Of a DNA stretch of 64,000 nt, positions 1-8,263 are shown in pieces (position 1 is the first letter of the stretch; each line of letters opens with the position of its first letter). Position numbers and translations under genes: made by a program. Under the pieces are notes generated by a model. The model ran no database searches and was not told the origin of the DNA. It saw only the letters and a list, made by a program, of their open reading frames with translations. Origin of the DNA: Haloquadratum walsbyi J07HQW1 (lineage in GTDB: Archaea; Halobacteriota; Halobacteria; Halobacteriales; Haloferacaceae); assembly GCA_000415965.1 (NCBI GenBank), contig KE356560.1, positions 300,433 to 364,432 on the forward strand, written 5' to 3'.

Positions 1-72
1 CACTTGCTGGAGCGGTATCCCGAGCTTCGAGAGTCGTATTGTATCTCTGGGGAGGCGGATCTAGAAGATTGA
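1..72 (+). CDS. C-terminal end of a truncated gene, unidentified
   Basis: An open frame enters from the left edge and stops at TGA 70-72. It gives 23 residues ending in SGEADLED. The acidic tail is typical of haloarchaeal proteins. Too little is present to name a family, and it could also be chance. Confidence 0.35.
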   Translation, partial: HLLERYPELRESYCISGEADLED

Positions 73-333
73 ATCCCACGTGGAGACGACAGGAACAGCG
101 TCGAAGGAAGTCGTTAAACGATATATCGGAGAGACAGAGCACACACCGGAGTGACATGTTTTACCCTTGCTCGCGGTGGGGCGGGGAACTCGTGCTGCCT
201 TTCGATTAAATTTCTCGCTCACACGAACTGTTTTCATATTGATTGCTCTGAGAGTCTTCGCCGTGTCGAGTTATGACTGCAGAAATAAGATAATCAGTTG
301 AATCCGATTTACACTGTAACCGTTTCGTATCAA

Positions 334-1377
334 TTACACCTCAACGAGAACCTTGATTGCATTCCGCTCGTCCATCGCCTGATATCCCTCTGCGATTGAA
401 TCAAGATCGACGGTCTTCGTAAACACCGGTGCAGGATTAAGTGTCCCTTGCAGGACGTCAGCCAATAGTTCATCTGCATACGCGCGGACGGGAGCGACAC
501 CACCCTGTAGTGTGATGTTATCTCTGAAGAAAGAAAATAGATCAAGACCGTCATCAAGCCCATGTGGGACACCGACGTATCCGACTGTTCCTCCGGGTCG
601 ACACACCTCAACGGCAGTCTCCATCGCGCTTGTCGCACCAACGCACTCAAGCACATGTTCAGCGCCGCCATTAGTCAGCTCCCGAACAGTCTCGATTGCC
701 TCTTGTCCGCGTGCAGCGACTGTATCGGTCGCGCCAAACTCATTTGCAAGCGATAATCGGTCCGTGTGATGTCCGACAGCGACAATTTGGGCAGCCCCTA
801 ATCGGCGAGCCGCAAGCACACCACAGAGTCCGACGGCTCCATCGCCAACGACAACACATGTTGACCCGGCATTTACACCTGCACTCACCGCTGCGTGGTG
901 ACCTGTTCCCATAACATCTGTCAATGGGAGTATCGATCGAAGGGTGCTGTCATCATCGGCGTAAGCATCTGGAACGCGGACAAGAGTCCCATCTGCATGT
1001 CGACATCGAATTATCTCACCCTGTGCACCGCCATTGTCATCGCCCCATCCATCACCATTCACACATGATGTATGCAATCCACGGCGGCAAAACTCGCAGA
1101 CACCGCAGCTTATCTTAAATGGTGCAAAAACACGGTCACCGACATCAACAGACTGCACATCATCACCGACTTCTTGGATAATACCCATTGGTTCATGACC
1201 GACACGAGAGGGGACATCACGGTCTGTCTCTCCTCGATAAAACCACAAATCAGATCCACAGACGGCAGTATGTGTGACGCGGACGATTGCGTCTGTTGGT
1301 TCCTCTAATGTCGGTTCGACAACATTCTCAACACGGATATCACGGGGACCATGATACATAGCAGCACGCATGCTCAT
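334..1377 (-). CDS. Zinc-dependent alcohol dehydrogenase family protein
   Basis: A 347-residue medium-chain dehydrogenase/reductase. The N-terminal GroES-like domain carries the catalytic zinc ligands Cys40 (VCGSD) and His61-Glu62 (GHEP). A structural-zinc loop follows (SCGVCEFCRRGLHTSC, about residues 90-105). The Rossmann part has the GDGAVG motif for NAD(P). The family oxidises alcohols, polyols or threonine; length and the GHEPMG motif resemble glutathione-independent formaldehyde/threonine dehydrogenase-like members, but the substrate cannot be read from sequence. The start could be Met1 or Met3. It stands alone, with the next gene 590 bases away. Confidence 0.9.
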   Translation of the reverse strand: MSMRAAMYHGPRDIRVENVVEPTLEEPTDAIVRVTHTAVCGSDLWFYRGETDRDVPSRVGHEPMGIIQEVGDDVQSVDVGDRVFAPFKISCGVCEFCRRGLHTSCVNGDGWGDDNGGAQGEIIRCRHADGTLVRVPDAYADDDSTLRSILPLTDVMGTGHHAAVSAGVNAGSTCVVVGDGAVGLCGVLAARRLGAAQIVAVGHHTDRLSLANEFGATDTVAARGQEAIETVRELTNGGAEHVLECVGATSAMETAVEVCRPGGTVGYVGVPHGLDDGLDLFSFFRDNITLQGGVAPVRAYADELLADVLQGTLNPAPVFTKTVDLDSIAEGYQAMDERNAIKVLVEV

Positions 1378-1965
1378 ATGAATAATTTATATTATCATAT
1401 CGAAGGTAAAAAATCCCGAGAAACGTCGTTATTCAGTAATACAGGGCGAAGTCTCATACTCGAGCCGTCAGATGAAGCCGATAATAGAGGATCAGCCCAT
1501 ACTCGCGGTCTCCCCGACTGAATACTGCTAGTAAGAAACCACCACATTATGATCTGAGCTATATACCTCTTGAGACGCTGAGTTGAATATACCCGCCAAT
1601 TCAGTAATCCTGTTATCAATATTGAATCCTAAAAGTATTTGTGATATGAACGAGTGACACGGTATTCACCTGTGGCTGTTCGATGAACTTCAGTTCATCA
1701 CCTATCGACCCGAAACACGAAGAGTTCATCTCGCACAGGTCACCCCCGAGAACGAGAACGACAGTTCAGCGGTGCAGTCAGTGTCGTGAACTCTGGGAGT
1801 CATCAATCGGCGAGTGATGATGTTGGCGCTTGCCATGCGAGTGTGCATCTGAGTTGGCAAAGAAATACGAACTCTTCATATCCTCTCTGGGGACCCTAGG
1901 TCTAAGGAGGTGGGGAGAAAGCCAACAGTGTTTAAGGGGTTATTTTCATAATGTATTATACGTCG
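1378..1965. other. Intergenic spacer with a possible coding relic
   Basis: No gene is convincing here. Around 1665-1790 one plus frame reads like protein (LFDELQFITYRPETRR) before a TGA, without a start codon, and contains a 7-bp hairpin (GATGAAC/GTTCATC with loop TTCA, 1682-1699). This may be a gene fragment or chance. The last 100 bases should hold the promoter of the permease. Confidence 0.3.
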
Positions 1966-3597
1966 ATGAGCCAGGGAACCCGCAAGCCAACAGCCGAACT
2001 TGGATTGCTCGATGCCACGATGATTGGGATGGGTGCGATGATTGGTGCTGGGATCTTCGTCCTCACAGGACTTGCTGCGGAGATCTCCGGTCCCGCGGCG
2101 TTACTCGTATTTGTCCTGAATGGAATCGTAACAGCATTTACCGGACTCTCATACGCTGAACTCGCTGCCTCAATCCCAAAAAGTGGCGGCGGATATGCCT
2201 TTGTACGTGAGATTTTCGATGATCGCTCATCGTTCTTACTGGGATGGATGCTCTGGTTTGCGTATATGATTGCAGGAGCACTCTATGCGCTCGGATTCGC
2301 GCCAAATTTCATTGAGTTGCTTCATGTGTATGGATTCACACCGAAACCAGGCGCTGTCGGTGCAATTGCTCTTCCAGTCATTAGTATCGATATTCCCGTT
2401 CAATTGGGACTCGCTTTCGTTGCTGTTTCACTTCTTGTTGCTGTGAATGCGGTCTCAACAGCTGCCAGCGGGAGTGCAGAGACATTCTTTACAATAACAA
2501 AAGTACTCATTCTATTGATCTTCATCCTCTTTGGATATCTCTCAGTCGGTGGTGGTGAACCGACAAGTTTCACTCTGCAAAACTTCGACCCTCTGTTCCC
2601 CGATGATTCGTCTGCATTGAGCATCCTTCCAGCAATGGGGCTGACGTTCATTGCATTTGAGGGATATGATCTCATTACAACTGTTACCGAAGAGGTCGAA
2701 AACCCACGAGAGAATATTCCGAAGGCTATTTTCCTGAGTCTTGCTGCAACCGTGATTATCTATGCACTCGTTGTTTCTGTGGCTATTGGAACGCTTGGTG
2801 CATCCGGACTTGCACAGGCTGGTGAGGCAGGTATCGCAGCAGCAGCGACATCATTCATGCCGACAGGTCTTCCAATTATTAAGAACGGTGGTGCGGTCAT
2901 TGTCTTTGGAGCGGTCTTTTCAACCTTAACAGCACTCAATGCCGTCGTCATTGCATCCTCACGTGTCGCTTTTGCGATGGGGCGGGAAGGTCAGCTGATC
3001 GGCTCAATCGGGAATCTTCATCACCGATTTGGAACACCATTTATTGCAATCATCGTCAGTGGTGCTGTCATGCTCTTCTCGGTCGCGCTTCCAACAGCGA
3101 GTGCCGGTAATATGTCGAGTTTATTCTTTTTATTATCATTCATTATCGTCAATTTCTCAGTGATCAAACTCAGGCGAGAACGCCCTGACATGACTCGTCC
3201 TTACACAATTCCGTATTATCCTGCACCTCCAATCATTGGAATTGTACTCAATGTCCTACTCACTGGAGTGTTAGTGTGGTATCTGACACAAACTGACCAA
3301 CTCGCACTACTTCTTAGTGTGGGATGGATTGCCCTTGGATTACTTGCGTACTACGGATTGAACTGGCTTCGATCGCGGTCTAATCCTGCTCCAAGCAGTG
3401 GTGGCGGTGGTGGTGGCAGCACACCTGATGGACCAACTTCTGGTTCCGGTTCCGGTTCGGACCCAAATTCAGACCCAACTCCGACGTCTGACCCTGTTGA
3501 CGCAGCTATGACAGACTCGGATTCGGATCCAACGCTATCCAGGGATACTGACACTCAAGACGGTCCCGCACATACAGGTGCCCAGGAGGAAGTCTAA
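1966..3597 (+). CDS. APC superfamily amino acid permease
   Basis: A 543-residue secondary transporter of the amino acid-polyamine-organocation family, with about 12 membrane segments. The first helix has the typical start LLDATMIGMGAMIGAGIF, and later helices contain the conserved Gly/Ala-rich segments. It would import amino acids or similar solutes across the cytoplasmic membrane. I chose Met at 1966 (MSQGTRKP) rather than the ATG at 1951, because the family begins just before the first helix. The last roughly 70 residues are a soluble low-complexity tail, first a polyglycine run, then Ser/Gly and Asp/Pro/Ser/Thr repeats, encoded by short direct repeats. A TrkA-domain gene follows two bases after the stop, so the two are probably one operon. 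Confidence 0.93.
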   Translation: MSQGTRKPTAELGLLDATMIGMGAMIGAGIFVLTGLAAEISGPAALLVFVLNGIVTAFTGLSYAELAASIPKSGGGYAFVREIFDDRSSFLLGWMLWFAYMIAGALYALGFAPNFIELLHVYGFTPKPGAVGAIALPVISIDIPVQLGLAFVAVSLLVAVNAVSTAASGSAETFFTITKVLILLIFILFGYLSVGGGEPTSFTLQNFDPLFPDDSSALSILPAMGLTFIAFEGYDLITTVTEEVENPRENIPKAIFLSLAATVIIYALVVSVAIGTLGASGLAQAGEAGIAAAATSFMPTGLPIIKNGGAVIVFGAVFSTLTALNAVVIASSRVAFAMGREGQLIGSIGNLHHRFGTPFIAIIVSGAVMLFSVALPTASAGNMSSLFFLLSFIIVNFSVIKLRRERPDMTRPYTIPYYPAPPIIGIVLNVLLTGVLVWYLTQTDQLALLLSVGWIALGLLAYYGLNWLRSRSNPAPSSGGGGGGSTPDGPTSGSGSGSDPNSDPTPTSDPVDAAMTDSDSDPTLSRDTDTQDGPAHTGAQEEV

Positions 3598-3599
3598 TC

Positions 3600-4253
3600 A
3601 TGTCATCAAAACAGCCACGAACTATCATCGCCGGTGGGGGTCGCGTTGGTCGACGAACAGCAAATATACTCAGTGACCGCGGATATGATGTTGTCGTCAT
3701 TGAGCCTAATCCAGACCGTGCACAGACAATCGCAGATGATTATGTTGCGACCGTTATCGAAGGCGATGCAACACGACCAGCGATTCTCGAACAGGTTGAT
3801 CTCGAACGTGTTGATGTGATTGCTGCACTTACTGCAAAAACCGGCACAAATCTTGCAATCTGTCTTGCAGCGACTCGCATGGTGCCTGAGGTAAAAACGA
3901 TCCTCCGAACCGATGTTGAGACCCGTGGTGAGTATGATGACTGGGTTGATGAGGTCGTCTTCCCTGAGAGTGCAGCCGCACGTGTGGCTGCTAACACTGT
4001 TGAATCAGACGTACGGGCTATTGAGGATACAACTGGTGATTTAGACTTACTTGAGGTGACTGTTGCACCCACTGCCCCAGTCGCGGAACGAACGCTTGAG
4101 GAAGTCGGACTCCCTCGAGGGTGTCTTGTTGTCGCCAGCACTGGCGGGAACCGGATTGCTGGTCCAGAGACAGAATTGATACCTGATGAAACATATACAA
4201 TAGCTGTCGAACCGTCAGTAAGCGATGAGGTGCTTCAACTTTTCCGTGGATAA
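3600..4253 (+). CDS. TrkA-N / TrkA-C domain protein (RCK-type regulator)
   Basis: A 217-residue cytosolic protein. The N-terminal Rossmann fold has the glycine motif GGGRVGRRTAN, followed by VVVIEPN and the GDATRPAIL segment typical of TrkA/KTN NAD-binding domains. A C-terminal TrkA-C/RCK-C domain starts near residue 140. Such proteins bind NAD(H) or nucleotides and gate transporters. Its start lies two bases past the permease stop, so it most likely regulates that permease; haloarchaea often pair APC transporters with TrkA-domain proteins. Direct involvement in potassium transport is less likely since no Trk membrane subunit is nearby. Confidence 0.9.
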   Translation: MSSKQPRTIIAGGGRVGRRTANILSDRGYDVVVIEPNPDRAQTIADDYVATVIEGDATRPAILEQVDLERVDVIAALTAKTGTNLAICLAATRMVPEVKTILRTDVETRGEYDDWVDEVVFPESAAARVAANTVESDVRAIEDTTGDLDLLEVTVAPTAPVAERTLEEVGLPRGCLVVASTGGNRIAGPETELIPDETYTIAVEPSVSDEVLQLFRG

Positions 4254-4611
4254 ATAAAAAGCGGTGTTGTAACTGTTGAGATCATTCTGTTGTTCTGAAT
4301 ACGGTTTATTTACTCAGTGACGTCGGTAAATCAGCAGAACAAATTACAAGCGCGGTGACTATCAAGTTAACATCGTTTGGAAGTTTGGCTGGATTATGAT
4401 TATTACAATATATTGATGAATATTTCATATCATTCAGTATTGTCTATGTTCACGCAAGCAGCTCTGTTGAAATACTTAAAACTGATAAGATTGCGTGCGA
4501 GACACAGAATGCATGCATTCAGCAGTCGGTCACCGATAGTTCCGCCACAGTCTGGATGGACCGGTCGGTCAGTAGAACTACGGACGCACCATCTCCTGAG
4601 TGAGAAGTCGA
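4254..4611. other. AT-rich spacer, no gene seen
   Basis: This gap lies between the converging trkA-like gene and the Tat-signal protein. I see no ORF with haloarchaeal composition, no RNA gene and no clear repeat. Confidence 0.5.
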
Positions 4612-5115
4612 TCAGACATACCCCCTGATATATATAGATACTTCCTCAGGAACTTCTCCGTCTTCGTCGATGACCCGAATGAGCAACGAGTGCGTCAGGA
4701 GATCGTCCGGACCACCTCGCGGAGAGTCAATTGAAACGTTGAGGTGAAGTCCATACTCTCGTTGAAAGATCCCATCTAATACAAGCTCCATTTCAGACTG
4801 CATTCCGTTTTGAACAACAATGAGATATGAATCCTCGAAGTCGATATCGTTGAGAAAGGGACTGATTGACTCCTCATCGATAATCTCCCGATTTACTTCT
4901 TCTCTCTTAGTTATCAGAGTCTGAGACTCCTCTTGCCATTCCAAGAACTTACTATCCCGTGAGGAATCTTCCACAAAAATATCCCCTTCAATATGCTGTG
5001 TTCCCACCTTCATTCCCTCAGGTATCGATGGTAAGTGGTACCGACGCCATCCGAAATACCCGCCAGCAGTTGCAATTCCAAGACCACAAAAGGTGAGGAA
5101 TCTCCGGCGGTTCAT
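4612..5115 (-). CDS. Hypothetical protein with Tat-type signal
   Basis: A 167-residue protein starting MNRRRFLTFCGLGIATAGG. A twin-arginine motif (RRRFL) followed by a hydrophobic stretch suggests export by the Tat pathway, common in haloarchaea. The rest is acidic with beta-strand-like segments and no recognised catalytic motif. It stands alone beside a degenerate transposon region. I do not recognise the family. Confidence 0.7.
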   Translation of the reverse strand: MNRRRFLTFCGLGIATAGGYFGWRRYHLPSIPEGMKVGTQHIEGDIFVEDSSRDSKFLEWQEESQTLITKREEVNREIIDEESISPFLNDIDFEDSYLIVVQNGMQSEMELVLDGIFQREYGLHLNVSIDSPRGGPDDLLTHSLLIRVIDEDGEVPEEVSIYIRGYV

Positions 5116-5375
5116 GACAGATAGTGAGAGATTATTTATTAAGGAAGTTTCCTAACTTATATAATGATCTATTTTAGTTTTGATCATTTAGTTTGGTATC
5201 TGCACTGATCGATTGCTTTTGGCTGAATCTGACGCTTTCCTATGCAAGACTTGCGCTGTGTATCCAGCGTGGCTCCAACAAACTATCAGAAGTTGAGAAT
5301 TTCAACAGAGCCACTTCTAGTTAATTATGTAACAGTAGCTCACGGCAGTCCGAATTCACACAGGGTACGGATGAC

Positions 5376-6163
5376 TCATGATTCCTCTGGTGGGTCGTCC
5401 AGATCTAACGTCACTTCATCGTCCTCAAATGCACGGGTGAATCTGTTCGCTGTGAAGAGATTCTCTGAACTCAAGTCATGCTCCTGTTCTTCAGCACCCA
5501 GCACGTTCGCCACCGTCCACATATTATATGTTAAGATGACAAAATTAAAGTAGAACATCCGGGTCGCCAGCCGGGGTGATCCCGACTATGTTAAGAAATC
5601 GTGCTTGAGATTCCGATAACTCGTTTCGACGCCCTACCGGTTGCGGAAATCGGTAGACAACTCCAACGAATCGAGATTGTCGTCATCGAGCGGAATATTC
5701 GTGTCGAAGATGATACAGTCGTCGGGCTCGCCCTGCCAGAGCCGAGATTGCTTTTGAGACTTCACGGTGAATAACCAGTGTGTCTCGTCGCTGACCCCGC
5801 CGAGACCGTAGGGCACCGCTTTGACTTTTCTCTTTGTCAAGAGCGAGCCGCTGGAGCCCCTTGACCTTCCGACCCTCGTCCGGGGTCTGGATGATGAACT
5901 TCGTCTCGGTGGACTTGAGGGCACGGACGGCGTCAGTAGTGTGAAAGCCGCTGTCCAAGTACGCCCGGTTAATCGAGGTCACCTGTGTGGCGTCCTGGAG
6001 CAGCCAGCGCACGAGAGTTTCCTTATCGGTGTCCACCCGCGTCGAGACGGTCCGCAATCGTCATCGGCGTGCTTGTGCCGGCGAGAGCGAGCGTGGTGAA
6101 CTGCAACGAGTAGTGAAGTACCTCGGGCAAGCCCCGAGGCTTCACCGTTTTGTCCATATCGTC
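5376..6163 (-). pseudogene. Decayed DDE transposase (IS4-type), multiple frameshifts and stops
   Basis: Three reading frames on the minus strand together spell one transposase. A start-like segment (MDKTVKPRGLPEV) begins near 6160. Then comes a block with VDTDKETLVRW and LDSGFHTTDAVRALK (frame 5683-6057), then after a frameshift near 5840 a block with WLFTVKSQK and IIFDTNIPL. Around 5620-5645 the frame reads RNR-stop-GVETSYRNLKHDF, so a TAC/TAG change breaks the conserved YxxxxYRxxK-like region. The end (YFNFVILTYNMWTVANVL, 5376-5558) matches the usual C-terminal region of IS4-like transposases. The copy cannot make a working enzyme. Exact subgroup (ISH-type) is not assigned. Confidence 0.75.
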
Positions 6164-6179
6164 CAGAAATGGACGGATG

Positions 6180-6800
6180 GACGCAGGCGAATTTCATTCC
6201 CCTCGAGCTCTTTCTTTCGAAGTCGGCTGGAATTCACACCCGAACACCTCGCTGGTGTCCGTGAGGATCGGTCGCTCCACCACGACCCGAGAGTACCCGT
6301 CTCACCACGCCACAGACGCGGGTGTTGAGAGGTACCACAGTTTCATAGTCATCGGTTTGCCCAGTCAGCGTTGGATGAAAGTCTTTCATCCGTACCCGTC
6401 TTTTGGGCTCTCTGACTGGACTCTCTTGGACGAAACGTGGTTACTTACCCATTCGTGTCGGCTTCATCCTCGCGGGGTCAAGCCTCGAGACACTCGCCTT
6501 GCTTACCCGTAGACGAGGAGAACAGCTTGAGGACGTGTCCCTGCGGGCAGATTCAAGATGCGAACTGCGCGTGGGCTGTATGTCTGTGAGACGACGATGA
6601 ACGCAGACACGCGAAGACGGTGAATATCCGCAGTGAGATAACTCGAAGTCCCCGGCTAGTTGGTACAACCCGGAGTATTCCTGTTCGACCGCGAGAACGG
6701 TCGATTCACACCGAGACAGTCAAGAGTCTGCGAACCGTCATTTCCCGACGCTCGGGAATCGCACTCCTGAAGCGGTCGGAGGGAGTCAACTGCTATCTAC
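6180..6800 (+). pseudogene. Relic of an IS1341-type TnpB gene and its 3' end
   Basis: Scattered plus-strand frames resemble the end of haloarchaeal TnpB proteins: a GLYVCE...MNAD zinc-ribbon-like piece near 6570-6610, followed in another frame by VNIRSEITRSPRLVGTT and SIPVRPRERSIHTET (about 6620-6715). At 6754-6793 a GGAATC..CTCC..GGAGGGAGTCAAC block looks like a diverged IS200/605 right end. The frame is interrupted several times. No TnpA is visible. The identification rests on remembered family sequences, not on alignment. Confidence 0.5.
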
Positions 6801-6807
6801 TTCTCAA

Positions 6808-8091
6808 TTAATCACCCGCTGCGGCTGCCGGTGCTGCTTGTGCGTCCTCAATATTGTTAATCCGCCATCGAAGTGCTCCTACAGTCAGGAGTCCAGCAAT
6901 TAAGACGACATTGATAATGTACAATGCAGTCGTATAATCACCAGTTGACTCAAGAATGACCGATGCAAGCGTTGGTCCGGCAACACCCGCAAGTCCCCAT
7001 GCCGTGAGACTGTATCCATGGATTGCTCCGACCTCAGCGGTCCCGAAGAGGTCACTTAGATACGCTGGTAAGCAGGCAAACCCGCCACCGTAACAGGTGA
7101 TAATAAGGAATAGTAGTCCTGCAAGAATCCAAACGCCACTGACTTGTGGCATCAAAAAGAAGGCGACGATTTGAATGGCAAAGAACGCTCCATACACCGC
7201 TGTCCGACCAACATAATCTGAAAGGCTTGACCATGCGATCCGTCCAGCACCATTGAATATCCCAATGTACCCGACAATGAATGCGGCTGTTGTTGCACTG
7301 GCGCCACCAATCGACTGTAACATTGGGGACGCAAACGCTAAGAGCATAATCCCAGCAGAGACGTTGATGAATATAATCAGCCAAACCATCCAGAATCGAG
7401 GGGTTTTTCGAGCCTCCCGTGCGGTGAGTTCTTCAAGATCGCCCCAGATACCACCCTCATCATCTTCGGCTGCAAGGTCATCTTCGGTCATACCGGATGG
7501 CAGCCATCCCTCTGGTGGTTTCTTCAGATAGCTTGCTCCAAGCGTCATCAACAGGAAGTAGGTCGCTCCAAGCCCATAGAAAGCAGTAGAGATGCTATAT
7601 TGCTGAATCAAGAAATTCCCAACAGGACCAGTCAATAATGCTCCGGCACCGAACCCCATAACTGCCATTCCGGTTGCCATCCCTCGCCTATCGGGGAACC
7701 ACGCGACAAGTGTTGAAATCGGTGAAATATATCCAATTCCAAGCCCCATTCCCCCAATCACACCAAATGTTGCGAAAAATAATGGAAGGCTTTGAAGTTG
7801 TACACTTACTCCTGCTCCGATTGTCCCAATTCCATAGAGAACAGCGGCGGTGAGACCAGCTATCCGCGGTCCATACCGCTCAACGAATATTCCAAGGAAC
7901 GCAGCCGTGAGCCCAAGAACAAAGATTGAAATAGTAAATGCCAATGTGACGTCCGACACAGCCCATCCAAGTGTCTCATTTAATGGGTTCTGATAGATGC
8001 TATACGCGTAGATGCCACCAATCGAGACGTGGATCAAGATTGCTGACACTGCAATAAGCCATCTGTTCTTGTCTGTGGTAGTTGTAGACAC
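6808..8091 (-). CDS. MFS transporter, OFA (oxalate/formate antiporter) family
   Basis: A 427-residue membrane protein with 12 predicted helices. The start (WLIAVSAILIHVSIGGIYAYSI), the GIGYISPISTLVAWFPDRRG segment and the central acidic loop are typical of OxlT-like OFA transporters, which exchange oxalate, formate or other small monocarboxylates across the cytoplasmic membrane. It is divergent from the formate dehydrogenase gene run starting 172 bases away, so formate uptake for that enzyme is the obvious job. This is inference from context; other OFA members carry different acids. Its C-terminus is a short Ala-rich tail. Confidence 0.9.
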   Translation of the reverse strand: MSTTTTDKNRWLIAVSAILIHVSIGGIYAYSIYQNPLNETLGWAVSDVTLAFTISIFVLGLTAAFLGIFVERYGPRIAGLTAAVLYGIGTIGAGVSVQLQSLPLFFATFGVIGGMGLGIGYISPISTLVAWFPDRRGMATGMAVMGFGAGALLTGPVGNFLIQQYSISTAFYGLGATYFLLMTLGASYLKKPPEGWLPSGMTEDDLAAEDDEGGIWGDLEELTAREARKTPRFWMVWLIIFINVSAGIMLLAFASPMLQSIGGASATTAAFIVGYIGIFNGAGRIAWSSLSDYVGRTAVYGAFFAIQIVAFFLMPQVSGVWILAGLLFLIITCYGGGFACLPAYLSDLFGTAEVGAIHGYSLTAWGLAGVAGPTLASVILESTGDYTTALYIINVVLIAGLLTVGALRWRINNIEDAQAAPAAAAGD

Positions 8092-8263
8092 ATTAAGTCA
8101 TTAGATAATAATGATATAACTCATTGGCTATGGCTAGTGAATTTCCGCAACGATAACTTTAATAATTGTACGTGTAATTCACTTACTACGTTACATAATA
8201 ACTTAAATGATACACCCAATCATTTATGCTATTGAAATACTTCTAGCTATTAGACGATAATTA
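8092..8263. promoter_or_regulatory. Divergent control region between OFA transporter and formate dehydrogenase genes
   Basis: This 172-base gap separates two divergent transcription starts. It is much more AT-rich than its flanks and contains several TTTAATAATT and TTTATG-like stretches that could be archaeal TATA boxes for either direction. A shared regulator site is plausible, but no clear operator palindrome stands out to me. Confidence 0.4.

Noticed and set aside
330-671. 113-residue minus ORF overlapping the alcohol dehydrogenase
   Set aside because: It lies in another frame of a convincing dehydrogenase and has no acidic haloarchaeal composition.
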